Assembly: GCA_018894105.1 (NCBI GenBank)
Contig: CM032128.1
Span: 10,025,001 to 10,089,000 of the forward strand
From: Jacaranda mimosifolia
Lineage: Eukaryota; Streptophyta; Magnoliopsida; Lamiales; Bignoniaceae
DNA: 64,000 nucleotides
Reading direction: 5' to 3'
Every line of letters starts with the position of its first letter. Position 1 is the stretch's first letter. Below are positions 13,331-25,500 of the stretch, in pieces. The notes below the pieces were generated by a model, which was given only the letters and a program-made list of their open reading frames with translations, had not been told where the DNA came from and did no database searches. The position numbers and the translations under genes were made by a program.

Positions 13331-13471
13331 TAACCCCCCAGCCACCTTTCTCATTTCTCATTCTCTTCGATTCACACTTCGCCATCGTCGACTCACTCTT
13401 CGACCCAACGCTCCACCCTTCCCAACAGCGGCACGTCTGATAATCCTTACCCTTCGTCAGCGGTTCCTTCT

Positions 13472-13905
13472 AAATCATTCGTGCTTGTCACTCAGGAGAA
13501 TATTGTAAGTAGAGAACTCTCCTTGCCATTCCAACATACCCTGATTGGTAAGTTCTCATTTGGAATCCCTAAATATTTCTCTATTATAAAACACTTTGAG
13601 AATCTTGTAGGTGGATTCTCGATTCAAGGCCTGAACCCTAAGCATATTATAATTGTTCTTTCTTCCCCTGAGGATTACTCATTGCTATGATTAAAAAATG
13701 AATAGTCTGTTGATGGATATCCCATAAGAACCCTTTTATTGGCCCCCTGATCTTAATCCCCTCTATGAACTATCGGTTGTACCTTTTTGGGTTAGATTGG
13801 ATGGTTTTCCACTCCATCTTTTCAACCATAAATCCTTGACCCGTATTGAAGAATCGATTGGGAAGCCATTAAAAATGGACGAAGCTATTGTCAATAAGCT
13901 ACTTG
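13472..13905 (+). pseudogene. DUF4283-type domain remnant (LINE ORF1-like)
   Basis: Two adjacent pieces match the architecture of plant DUF4283 proteins, which are often tied to non-LTR retrotransposon ORF1 and zinc-knuckle proteins. The first (frame of 13481-13690) has LIGKFSFGIPK, then NLVGGFSIQGLNPKHI and a serine/acidic segment ending EDYSLL. The second (from about 13776, shifted by one base) has VPFWVRLDGFPLHLFNH and IGKPLKMDEAI, the characteristic second half. Stops and a frameshift separate them, and there is no ATG at the expected start. No reverse transcriptase follows within several kilobases, so this is a fragment. Family assignment is from recognised motifs, not a search. Confidence 0.68.
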
Positions 13906-15796
13906 TAATGTAGTTAAAATGGTTTGGCTTCATTTACTGGTTCTGGAATGTAAATCTGTGTCTAATATTGACTTTTCACTTGTTTCTTTTTTTCTCAAGG
14001 CATTTGCATACTTATCATAATGTTGGTTCTATTGAAGCCCTTAGGGATAGTTTATTTCTTGAGAGAATTGGGATTTAGATTTTAGAGGGTAGCAGTTTCA
14101 ATCCATGATTAGATATAAAACTCTAACTTTTTTTTGAATTTCTTCCTCCAAATAATTTTAATTTATTTTATAGAAGATTGCGTCAACATCTGCTGCTAAA
14201 GCCAGGGTGCGATTAGAATGCAACAATATTGATTTCTAGACTAAGTAGGTTCTTATAATGGTTGCAATATTTTTTCTTGATTTTAAAGATTAATTTTCTA
14301 TTGTATTTTGTTGGAGGTTGAGAAAATTTTGTGCTTCTGATATTTGATTTTAGTCTTGTGAGAGTTTTGCATTAGTGGGATTAATTGTGAAGTGGTTTAC
14401 GCATCTTAATTGTTATTAGTATGGCTTTCAATTGAGGGTTCCTGCTAAACCTTCTGGGTATTGACCATACAGTTAAAAGATCAAAACTTTATTGATGTTT
14501 ATTGATGTTTATACTAATTGTTGAATGACTTAATGAATTGGATGAGTTTTTTGGAACATATACACCAAATTAGGGTTATACGTTTGTTGGGTTTTTCTAC
14601 TTTCTAATTAAAATTAATTTTGGTTCATTGAAAAATCTTTATGTTTTGCTCTTAATTTGATCTATGTGCTTAGGAGATGAAAGCCAAAACTTGATTACAT
14701 GGAGTGATAATTTTTTTATTATAGTTGTTGCTAAACTCTCCATTTCTTTGTTCCATGGTTATTAGCTGTTATAGTTGAACATATTTTTCTCTGTATGCAA
14801 GCTGGAAACTCGAATCCTTAGAAAAAGTAAAGAAAGGTCTCGCATACTGCAGTCGGTGGAATCACTTATTTTACATCATCTAATATAGTTGGACTTGCGT
14901 ATATATTTTGTTCTTTTAATGTTCATTTGGCTTTATTTGCAATGCTGTTTCGTGGACAGAAAATCCAGTTCTGTCTTCACTATGAGGTTGATTGGGTTTT
15001 CATGGATTGAAACTTTATTGAGATTGTTGCTAAAGGTTTTGTATTGATTGCTACAATCAGTGCAGTTTGCAGAACATTTGATTAGTTGCTGATTTCTTGA
15101 TTTAAATGGTCACTTGCATCTTTCTTGAACAAATTAATAGCATTCTCTTGAAGATGAGTATGGCATCTTGCCTAGCTCCTTTGATAGAAGCTGTATTGGA
15201 TTTTGGTTTGCCTTTATTGTCATGCAAAATACAGGTAGTTGGGCTCGATCCCAGGACCCTGGTGCCATTAAATTGACCCTCATAAAGAGATGGTTGTATT
15301 TCTTTTTTCATGAACTAAGGTATTGATATCTTACGTGCAATAGTATTTTGTTAAGATATATATATATATATATATGTGCACATTACTACAAGATATATAT
15401 TCAGAATTTTCTCTATCATTTCCAGATTATGGATACTATCTCTGGATATCTCTTTCTTTATAAAGAAAGTGAGTATCACATCAAAGTTCGTGTCCGAACT
15501 TCTCCGCCATCATAATATTACGTAATTATTAATTTTTGCTTGTCAGGATATAGCATTTTATTCATCAAATAAGGATCATGGATAAAGTAGCTTGTCACTT
15601 ATCTAATGTTTGCTCGTATCTGGTGGAATGAGCCTTTCTTCGGAATGCAATACAACTCCTTTTAATTTTGTACTTCTGTCTTTATGATTTTTTACCAGTA
15701 TCTTAAATTTTATTTGGTCTTTACACTTTACACAATCCACTAACTAGACACCTCTCATTTTAGAAATCAGCTATTAAACCAATGCAAACATCTTAG
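13906..15796. other. T-rich intron-like sequence, no defined gene
   Basis: The plus strand is T-rich and looks like plant intron sequence. A short island at about 14174-14240 (reading KIASTSAAKARVRLECNN) might be coding debris, but I cannot assign it. A (TA)n tract lies at about 15355-15375. No transposon ends were found. Confidence 0.4.
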
Positions 15797-16043
15797 GGCT
15801 ACTCAGCTGCAGCTCCGTACATAGGCTCTGGTGCACCCTCCTCAATGTATATGGGTGTGCCTCCTTATAGCTCTTCTATATTCAGTGGAACATAAATGCC
15901 TCCATATGATATGCCATTTTCTGGGGGCTCAGCATATCATTACAACTATGGAAGTCACCTTTCTGGAGGCAGCCCATATTAGCCCTTGCATTTACATTTA
16001 TCTAGCCCCCCTCCTTATGCAAGTGGATCAATGATGGGAAATG
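15797..16043 (+). pseudogene. Exon remnant of a RanBP2-type zinc-finger gene (At1g67325-like)
   Basis: One frame reads through 247 bases with peptide islands YIGSGAPSSMYMGVPPYSSS, MPPYDMPFSGGSAYHYNYGS and SSPPPYASGSMMGNG. I recognise this glycine/proline/serine/tyrosine-rich segment from plant RanBP2/NZF zinc-finger proteins, where it lies between or beside CxxC zinc fingers. The segment begins right after an AG acceptor (15795-15796) and ends at a GT donor (16044-16045), so splice sites persist. Two in-frame stops (TAA after SGT, TAG after GSPY) break it. The neighbouring zinc-finger exons are not recognisable. Because intron edges remain, the copy arose through DNA (duplication or transposon capture), not by reverse transcription. 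Identification is from memory of the family, so moderate. Confidence 0.6.
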
Positions 16044-17540
16044 GTATATTCTCTCTATTAATATTTTGTTGATTAAAAAAGTAATTGTAGTGATATCTGC
16101 TTTTGCCTTATACAAGTTGCCATTAGTTTGAACTGATTTGGAAACCTATTTTGTGGATGAATCTGTCCTGCTATTGTGCTTTTTGTACGTCTGTTGAACT
16201 TTGTTACAACAATTTTGCATTGTTGTAAATCTACTGGAATAATGTAATTGCTAGTTTTGTTGGATTTTTGGAATCTGTCACAATGTTTTGGTTGCATAGA
16301 ATTTCAAATTTTGAGCCTATATCGTTATGGGTCTCTAATTTCAACCCTACTACAAGAGTTTAGTTTTGTGGTTTTGGAATGGGTTGTGTTGTTTCAGTAA
16401 ATCAAAAGCAACAACATGCCTTGCTTCTATTTAGTGATTTTGTTTTTAAGGTGTTCGATGGTGTGTTTTAATTTACTTGGTAGCAAGTTGTGGTGCTTTA
16501 AAACTGGAGGATTTTGGTAGTAGTAGTTCAGAATAACTTGTTTAGAATGGGTTCCTAGCTTTATTTGGAGATAATAATTTTGGGTTGGATTAATGTGGTG
16601 TATAACTGCAGCTTTTGTTCAAAATCGATGTTATGATGGTTAGATATTTTTAGTGGCAGATGAAATTTGGGTGCTTTTGTTATCAAAATTTGCTATTGTT
16701 ATTATCTAATTTTTGCAGGTGTTGGAGGAGATTGATATAGCAATCTTGGAAATCTTTAGATTTTGCTATTCATTATCTTCATAACATGGAGTGTTGAATG
16801 CATACTGGTTGCCATTTCTTGACCAAATTTCTTTTGAAATTCTACTATACTTGATTTTTTGGAATATATTATGTCTTGTTGGAAAGTTGCTAGTGTTGGG
16901 TTCAACTGGGATTTCATCCAGGGATTTTGGAAGAGTACTCCTTGCATTTGAATTGCTTTTGTTCTAATTGTTCAATCTGCTAACATGCCAACTCGAGCCT
17001 GGGTCTTCTTTGAGAGTTTGCTGAAAACTGGCATTCATTTGATGATTCGAACATGGGCCCTTTTGGTTTATTCGCTTCAATTCTTGCTGGATTGAGGTGT
17101 CGATCCGTGACTATCGCCAAATCCACTGAATTGGCTAGCAAGCTTTATAATCATTTGCACCTGGTGGATCTTTGCAATTTATCTCAATATTAGGCTGCTT
17201 GAAGACACCTTTTATTTGATGGGCCCAATTGATCTGTTGGGGATGTTAACTGGGGGCAATCACTTGGAACCGGCTTTGGCAGCAAAAAAATTTGACCTTC
17301 CTTGGAGTAATCAATTTCGATGGGCTAGGTCCCGAATTAATTTTTTTAGGGCCCATTTTATTTAAATTATTTTTCTCTATTATTATTTGTTAGAGGATAT
17401 TAGTTGCATGAATCCTTTGGTTTTGTTTTTTAATTTTGTAATGTAAGGGAAGTAAGTACTTCCTTATTTGAATCTCGCTCAAACATTCATGTCTTGTAAT
17501 CTCTTATTTTGCATCTAATATATCCTGAACCTATTCCAAG
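16044..17540. other. T-rich intron-like sequence downstream of the exon remnant
   Basis: AT/T-rich plus-strand sequence resembling intron or UTR. From about 16990 to 17330 composition is more balanced (for example cgagcctgggtcttc), possibly further exon debris, but no frame or domain could be assigned. Confidence 0.4.
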
Positions 17541-17544
17541 GTTA

Positions 17545-18294
17545 CTAAAACAATTTTAAGTAACAATGATTTTGGTCATTTTAATAATTTGTAACATAAT
17601 ATTTATTTTGAAAAAAATTATAGATAATACCAAATTTTGTTACCTATATTTATTTGTAACACAAGCGTGCATATTTTTTGGGTATTGGTAACATCTTTTT
17701 ATCAATGTAACTATTTGTAATGAAATCTTGATTTGTAAGTTTATAGATAACAAGATATTTTGTTACGAGTATATCTTAATAAGAAGCTTTTATTCTTTTG
17801 GTAACAAAATTATTTGTTATATTATCTATTAGTAACGAAACAATTATTTTCTGGTTAATTTATTACTAAGTTATTGTAACAAATTTTTTGGTTACACATT
17901 CTATTGGTAACGAAAATTAATCAAATATATAATTGTAATTAAATTAACTTCTAGTAATGAAAAAAATATTACACAAAAAACTGACTATTTTTAGGAACAA
18001 ATAAGTTCGTTACTAGTATTTAATTTATTGTGTTTGAAACACACTTGTTATCATTACATGATGTTTTGTAATGACATATTTCATCACCATTTTCATTTTA
18101 AGGTAAAAAAATGATTTTTTTAACTATTAATATTGGTAACGAAGACCAAATTTTGTTTACCATTTATTATTGGCGACGGGCTTTAGCTCACGAAAGATTG
18201 GTAACAAAACTTTCGTTACCAAAACCTACAGTAGTGAATTTCACTTATATGGTAACAAAATCTTTTATTACCATTTGTGTAAATTGTTGTAGTG
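17545..18294 (-). mobile_element. CACTA-like transposon terminus with subterminal repeats
   Basis: On the minus strand the segment begins CACTACAACAATTTACAC at 18294, the canonical CACTA (En/Spm) terminal word. Inside, the words GGTAAC(G/A)AAA and its inverse TTTGTTAC occur many times in both orientations down to about 17545, as expected for the subterminal repeats bound by CACTA transposase. I found no matching CACTA start on the left side, so the other end is missing or too diverged. The element abuts a MULE gene remnant exactly at 18294/18295, suggesting insertion into it. No transposase frame is present. Confidence 0.65.
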
Positions 18295-19510
18295 TTATGC
18301 CAAAGAGTTTGTCAGCTTCATGCCTTGAGGCATATATTCTCCATTTGCAATTATTATCACTACCAATTGCTATAATATTTTTGAAATCATTTTTATTATA
18401 TATGAAGGACCTTCTAGTAGCAACAACATAGTTTTTAAGTTTAATTCTAAACTCTTGAGCATTATGGAATGTTTGCCCCTCTCCATGGATGCAATGACTC
18501 CAAGCATCGATTGAATTCATTTATAATAATAAACCATATTGTAACTCACTTGTGGGGGAAATGTCCTCTTCTATTTCATTCCTAAGTGGGTGTTCATTGC
18601 AAAGAAATAACATACTTAAATGTATAATAATTGCCAATGAAGTGCTGCAAGATTAGTGTGTAAGTACTCAACTATGAAATTTCAATATTCAACAATCAGA
18701 TAACTAGGTATTTAAGTAAACAATATCAATATTTAACATATAAGAACTAAGTATTGAAATAAACAATTTGAGTATTTAACATATAGGAGATAAGTACTAA
18801 AATGACAGAATCCAGTATTTAACGTAGAAAGAACTAAGTAGTGTACAAAAAAACAAATGCAGTATTTAACGTAGAAAGAACTAAGTATTGAAATGAACAA
18901 ATCAAATCATAAAATTCAATATTTAGCATAGATGAATGAAGTATGAAAATGAACAAATTTAGTATTTCACATAGAAAGCCTAAGTACTAAAACACACATA
19001 TCCAGTATTCAACATAGAAGAACACAAGTACTAAAATAAACAAATCCAGTATTTAACATAGAAGACCTAAGCACTAAAACACATAAGAAAAAGTATTCTG
19101 TAAGATAAACTGAATAAAACTAAAAATGCAAATAGGTACAAATTGGGACAATGGAAGTATGCTAAACAATAAATGCAATACGAAATTAATGATATAAAGT
19201 ATTTACCTGCTTATATAGCTACTTTGCCTTCCTCATCCACTAGGTTTACCTTTTTTGACAACCATCATGTCAATTAAGGTCATATTTAAGCACAAATGCA
19301 GGTGAATCATGTTGGACACATCCTTGTCAGCATTCAAAGTCACGTATATTTTTTTATAGGGAGCAAGGTATCGGACTATGTGGAATTGAGGGCAAATTTT
19401 ACACTAGTTTTTCTCCAATTGGAAATATAGTCCTATTAGAGTCATGCTCTCAAAAATGGACATGATATAGAGTTACCCATTGTACATACAACTCCCTAAT
19501 AGTTGAATTT
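18295..19510 (-). pseudogene. MULE transposase N-terminal remnant
   Basis: On the minus strand, about 19490-19210 encodes degraded sequence with VTLNADKDVSNMIHLHL and a following MMVVKK, resembling the N-terminal PB1-like region of plant Mutator-like transposases. About 18520-18295 encodes GQTFHNAQEFRIKLKNYVV and CKWRIYASRHEADK, the MuDR-type DNA-binding domain (PF03108-like). Between them lie stops and a minisatellite. The catalytic domain is absent because the frame runs straight into a CACTA-like terminus at 18294. The large MULE at 21270-27974 is a separate copy on the same strand. Confidence 0.68.
18690..19090. repeat. Minisatellite of about 46-50 bp units
   Basis: A unit containing AGTATTTAACATAGAAGA followed by ACTAAGTACTAAAAT and AACAAATCC recurs about eight times with point changes. 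It sits between the two recognisable parts of the MULE remnant, where an intron or linker would be. Confidence 0.8.
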
Positions 19511-21260
19511 GAGGTTCTTTCCCACTACCTAACATTTTCAAGCTAAAAAATAATTTATTGTTGTTCAAGAAAGATTGCAATATTGCTTCACGTGTGATAG
19601 TAAGGACAAAGTGGCCTTGCTTCCTGTGAAAATCTTGTAGTCAATTGCAGAAAATGGAAAAAAAAAAAAAAGAAAAAAGGAAGAGATAAGCATTGCAATC
19701 TGGTGCAGGGGTGAAACAAAACTGGTGGGAAATAGAGATAGAGGCAACAAATGCTTAGGATAATAAGGTTTAGGAATAAACAAAAAAAAAAGGCTACAAT
19801 GAGGCCATTTCCTTCAGTTTAAATGGTTGAGGAGTGAAGTCCAAACACAACCTTCACATGGGGAGTTCAAAATAAGAAAGGGTGAGGTGAGGACTAAATC
19901 GCAAAGTGAATGTTGGATTAGGTATTTTTAAATAAGATCCCCTTGATGTAAATATAATTATTATTTCTCATGGGAAAAAAAGGTTTAGACCATATACTAA
20001 ATTATTTAATTTTAAGTACTAAATATTTCTAATTTACCATATCTAACCTACCTCGCTGAGGTGGAAAATCCTACTATATCAATATTAAAAAAAATTTATA
20101 TCTATTATATAAATAATAAGAAGTACTTCTTAGTTATTTATGAAATAATGTGTATATTTGAATGGTTTAAGAGAAAATCTCATGTTAGTTGCTCACTACA
20201 GCCATATCATTTTTCCTATCAAAAATTCATTTTGTGACGTTTCTAATACTTTATTGCAATCTATATTTCCTTGGCATGATAGTTTATTACTTTATGATCA
20301 TCCCATGTAGAATTGTAGCTTCGCTCGTAATTTCCATTCTTCTTGTTCTTCTTCAATATTGTCTATATGGGATCATTACATACGCATCCAATCACTCTTT
20401 AATACGTTTATACCAAAACATGATACAAAATTTTGGTCTATTTGCTTGCTTACCTAACACAACTCGCAACTACATATATACTCTATGCTATGACCCTTAC
20501 TTCAAGTTTGTACTCTGAAGCTTAATTATTGTTATGTCTTCATCATATCATAGACATTTATTTTCATTACCTATTTACTTGGCCAATCATTCATTAATAC
20601 ATTAGCATTCAAACATGACATGAAAATTTGGTCTACTTACTTGCTTACCTAACACAACTAGCTACCAATTTATGACATAGACTTACTTAAGAGTTTATAC
20701 TTCAAAATTGTGTTATGTCTTTGTCACATGCCTTTCTTTTTGTTACCTATTACTTTGCCACTAATACAATGATTGCACCTATCTCCCCAAATACTAATAT
20801 TACAAAAAGGCGTGACATTAGTGAAATTATTGAATGAATCAAGTGCTATATACTCGATTCACATAATATTATTGGATGAAAATGCTATACCTTAAAACCT
20901 AACTCAATAATCTAAGAAATATATGGATTAAGTCCAATGTAAATTAAGCTAGAGTGAGATTTAGAATTTGTAAGGAGGGAATTACAGAGTAACATCAGGC
21001 CCAAATAGCTAGAAGACTTGTTAGTCGATTAGCAACATAAGCTATATAGCTACCACAACAAGAGTTGCTACAAGAGGTTTAGAAAAAGGAGAGCCTTTTT
21101 CATTACCTTATTCCTTCATTGAATTTAGGAATAGCAAGGGGCTATTGAACGGGTTATACACAAATTAATCATGTCTATATCAAATCGGTGGCCTCAACTA
21201 ATAAAAGTAAGGGTATAATTGTCCAACAAGGCAAAAGTTATTTTTAAGTTCCTGCTAAAC
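19511..21260. other. Spacer between two MULE-derived blocks
   Basis: Nothing coding is recognised. The 109-codon plus-strand frame at 20189-20518 is hydrophobic because the DNA is T-rich, and it overlaps a tandem duplication, so I do not call it a gene. Poly-A tracts occur near 19660 and 19783. Confidence 0.5.
20388..20765. repeat. Two-copy tandem duplication of about 195 bp
   Basis: Copy one starts ccaatcactctttaatac (20388) and copy two ccaatcattcattaatac (20583). Both continue through accaaaacatga/attcaaacatga and GCTTACCTAACACAACT. They are diverged but clearly alignable. Confidence 0.75.
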
Positions 21261-21269
21261 TAAAAAAGG

Positions 21270-21341
21270 GGAAAAATTGCCAGCAACCCTACTAGGATAA
21301 GCCTAACTAGCAAAAACCTCCCTGAGATTTCACAAATCATG
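21270..21341 (+). repeat. Left terminal inverted repeat of the MULE
   Basis: Begins GGAAAAATTGCC and contains AAAAACCTCCCTGAGATTTCA at 21312-21332, followed by an ATCATGC word. It pairs with 27870-27974. Confidence 0.8.
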
Positions 21342-21547
21342 CAACATTACCCTTTTGAGCGCTAGTGTATGCCACTCGCATCTGGATACGACTTGTTATA
21401 CTTTTTTTACGTGTGAAAAATCTGTTTTACTCCAGTCTTCCCTAAATAAATGAAAATCCTTTCTTCCTACCTCACCTGAACATCAAAATCTACTTTTTCC
21501 ACCCCCAAATTTATTTTTTTCTCTTTCAACCAAGATTATCTTCAAAA

Positions 21548-22000
21548 ATGACTTCTTCTTCCAATAGTGCAAAGAACAGATTTAGACCCTCCAAGCCCTC
21601 ACTTGACCTGAGGTATGGGAGGCCTCTAGTATATAGATGCTTGGCAAACACAACTCTTCAAGTAGTTTTGAATGACAGAAAAAACTCGTTTGGTTGGATT
21701 TCCTACTTGCTATAATTTTTTTGTGCTCTTCAATGTTACAATTTTTTTGAATGGTGTGTGTCACTCCGAGCAACACGGTCTCCAAGTGGTCTTCCAGTTA
21801 TATACCCCTAGGATTTTGGTGTTGATGCATGTTATGGTGGTGAGGAAATTGATTTGGCAAATGTTTAAGAGGTTGTTTCTGAGGTGTCATGGGTAGCTGT
21901 GTCTACAAAGAAGGAGAATACTTCAAATGTTGTTCCTATTTATTGACTATTAATAGCTATTTTACTTACTATTTTGGTTGTTGCAGTATCAATGAAGTAG
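21548..22000 (+). pseudogene. GRF-type zinc-finger/membrane-anchor companion ORF, broken
   Basis: From ATG at 21548 a single uninterrupted frame of 151 codons runs to TAG at 21998-22000 with four internal stops (TAA, TAG, TAA, TGA) but no frameshift. Order: a Ser/Lys-rich N terminus; RPLVYRCLANTTLQVVLND around residues 26-43, like the C-x-C...L start of a GRF zinc finger; KNSFGW where GRF proteins have NPxGR; CYNFFEW, matching the CxFFxW end of the domain; a polar linker; and a hydrophobic segment (LLIAILLTILVVAVSM) at the C terminus, a plausible single membrane helix. The first expected Cys reads Tyr and the Arg reads Trp, both single transitions. Short GRF-plus-membrane proteins are known in plants and can be transposon-associated. 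Lying 0.3 kb inside the MULE end, it is probably element-encoded. Function unknown. Confidence 0.6.
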
Positions 22001-22538
22001 AGAAGTGGAATGTTATCTTTATTTGTCATGTTTCTGCAATATTAATAAATTTCATTTTGCTATGTTGCCTTTCTTGATTCTTTCTTGTTGATAGTTAATC
22101 GAAAGGGGGTGTAAATTGCTATTATACAACACGCCAATGAAATCATAAGGGGTTAAATTGCGTATTTATGGAAATACAAAATTGCAAGAGTTCAACTTGC
22201 AAAATGAATTATCCAATCAAAAACCAACAAAACCAAATCAATAGAAAACCAACAAAACCAAACATAGAAAATGTTCAAAGATGTCTAAAGATTAACAATC
22301 TTCAAAGTGGGCAAAAGAAGACAAGTCACACTATAAAGAGCAATGGGCATTGTTTGATACATTCCAACCACTCACCCAAATAAAATAAAGCAGTCAAATT
22401 TGTCTAAATATTTCAACCCCACAAAAAGGCAACAAGGGCATCTTTCCCTAAAATCACATGCCCACAGATACATACTCACAAAATACATAATTGTTGAACA
22501 AAATAAATCTCTAACAATCCCTCACAACATATCTATAG

Positions 22539-25500
22539 CTATTGTGCTCTCCTCTCAGCATCCATTTTCTTTATGTTCTGCCGAACCTCATTAACACTTT
22601 TTTTTATCTTTCTCTTGGATGGCTTGGGATAACTTGCAGACATACCAGTAGGTGGAATTGAAGCTGTTTCAGGTGGAGGTGCTCTAGTGTTTGGTTTTGC
22701 AGTAGATCTGGTTGAAGCATTACATCTTCTTTGAGTTGGGATAGAAGCCATATGTTTACTTGGTGCGCCCTTTCTTCCTTGGCTTGTTTTCCTTAGTAAA
22801 GCTGCATTTCTAAGGCCCTAGTAAGGTCTACCTTTTCTTCCATAAGTGGTTTGTTTCTACAATAAAAAAGAATAAGGCATATTTTATCAAACTATGAAAG
22901 CAACAATAATCTAGAAATTTTTGATGATTAGTCATTTCCAGATTTTTGTAGTAGAGGGTTTTTTTTTTTTTTTTTTTTTTTGCATATTTACAAGGGATTG
23001 TGTATTTCATGAGGGGCTAATCTGCTAATTTGTAGAAAATTGATTCAGATGTAGATAACTGACTAGAAATCAACTGGCATAAACACAACCAAAAAGTAAC
23101 TAACTAAACCAAACAAGAACTAACAAGAAACCAAGTAAACTAACAAAATGTTTCATAACCAGGCACAACTAAAATCATGCGTGCTAAAACAAACAACCCA
23201 CTATTAAAGCAACATATCAAAGCAACAACCAAATGAAGATTTCAAACCTAAGCTTTGCAACCAATAGATCAATCTATTAAACCTATGAAATCCAATAATT
23301 TAAAGATGTCAAAAACTAAATAAACAATATCTTATTGAGTTGGAAGGTTATACTGATTGTTCAATAGTGATACTTTTTCTTACATTATCTTGGCTAGGTG
23401 GAGGGACTTCAGATTCTTGGTTAGTCAACTCTGCTAGAGCCTGTGCACCATGTGAGATATTAGTAGCCTGCAAAATGCATATTTAATGGTCAATCTAGAT
23501 AATCAATAGTAATATATATAATTGTTATTTAAAGCCAAAAATCTTAACCTTATGAAGTTTGGATTTAGGATGAGTGGGGTTCTTGCAAGAAGCTTTGTTG
23601 TGACCTCTTTCTAGATAATTTTTGCAACCGTGTAAGCCCCTTCCTAGTTGAAGTAGTCCTATATAATTCATCAAGACATCTTCTTCTCATCTTAGTTGGT
23701 CTCCCAGCTTTGGTTTTGATTTGAGGTAGCTTTAGTGGAACAAAGTTAGTCTTGATGTAGTCCTTTGGCCCAGGAATCCCATAGATCATATGTTCATATA
23801 TCTTCATATAGGTCTCTTTTTTTTTAGTAATCATCCACATATTCTTCCAATTTCAGCCTCCTCTCTTAAATTGCAACAAGGATAAGCATTTAGCTGAAAC
23901 ATCTTTCATGTACAAGTTTTCTTCTCCAAATCCACAATATATCTATCATCTAGACTATCAACTTTAAAATCTTTACCTCTACACCATCTAGCATAGTAAT
24001 GCCTAGTCTTCAATTGCTGCTTATTGATCTTCTTGAGGATGTTTAGGCATATACATCCAGCATATTTCTCAATCCTCGCCCTCTTAGTTTGAATCCTTAT
24101 CATTAGCATGCTACTTATACTTTTAAACATGGTAATATATCAGTTTATTCCTTGCATCAATAATGTAGCTATTAAAAGATTCAGAAAGATTGTTAATAAA
24201 AATATCACTTTCGCAATTAGTTGAAAAATATGACCTGACCCAATGTTTAGGTGGAACTTTCCTCAACCACTCAATTGTTGTCTCAGCATTCTCATTCACT
24301 TTAGGATTTTTTTATTCCAACAACTTCATGTAATGCTCAAAATTTGCCTTCTTACCAATAGATGTTGCCTTCTAGAATAACCCCTTGAGCTTAGGTCCAC
24401 TGAAATTTTCTTGAAGTTGTCATAGTCACAAGTAATATCTATGTTCACTGTCTAGAGCCGCATCCTTCAATGCCTCAATAAGACCTTTTTGCCTATCCGA
24501 GATGAAAGTTTATCTCTTGTCCCCAATATCCTCAAGCATCTCCTTTAAGAACCAGGTCCATGTCTCTCTATTCTCTACTAAAACAACTGCCATAGCAATA
24601 AGAACCATGTTATCATTATCATCTCTTCTTATAGCAACCAAAAGCTTCCCTCCATATGCAGTCTTCGAAAAACAACCATCTAGACCAATAATTAGTCTAC
24701 AAGCTTGAAAAGGCTGCTTCATGGCATCCAGTGAAAAATACATCTTCTCAAATAAAGGCGGACCACTGTCTTCAACCTTCCTTAATAAGAGCTTACTTCT
24801 AAGATTCTTCTCTCTAACTATGGCTCAATAATCCCATAAATTCTCAAATTGCTGACCATTAACTCCTCTAATTTTCTGCAGTGCATGTCTTTTGGCTCTG
24901 ATCACTTTTCATGTGCTCATATTCAAATTCACCTTCCTTTGAATAGTATTCTTCAGCTTCTCAATTGAAATATTAGGATTGTCTCTAATGATATTTTCTG
25001 TCTTCTAAGCCAAACATCTTGCTTTTACAAGGCTATTATGATCAACTCTTGGACATGTATATGTTCCTTTGATTGTCTTCACTTGAAAAGTTTCACTTTG
25101 CATGACTGGTGAGGCATCGGTCCTCCAAGTGCATGTCTCATTCTTGAACTTAGCTGTTATTCTGGCATTCTAATTTCTAATCCATTCACGCTTGAAGCCC
25201 TATCTCACAGGCCAATCTATCAAAGCTTCTCTAAACACCTTTGCATTAGCAAATTTCATCCCCACCACCATGTTAAAGTCTCTCATGTCGTGCCCTTCTC
25301 TGAAATATGGATGCTTTGGATCTTCTTTATCTAAACTGTCTAAACTAGTAAGTTCATCATCTACCGTTAGGTTATTGTACCAGTCATTCTCCTCTACATG
25401 CTGAGCTCTTTGTGGCCTTTTTCTCTTTGGATTTTTTGATTTCATTATTTTTCTCAACTTACTCAGTAGCTCTCCTCTACTCATGTTCTTGTCACGGAAG

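Noticed and set aside
20189..20518. 109-codon plus-strand hydrophobic frame
   Set aside because: Its composition follows the T-rich DNA and it overlaps a tandem duplication. No domain is recognised.
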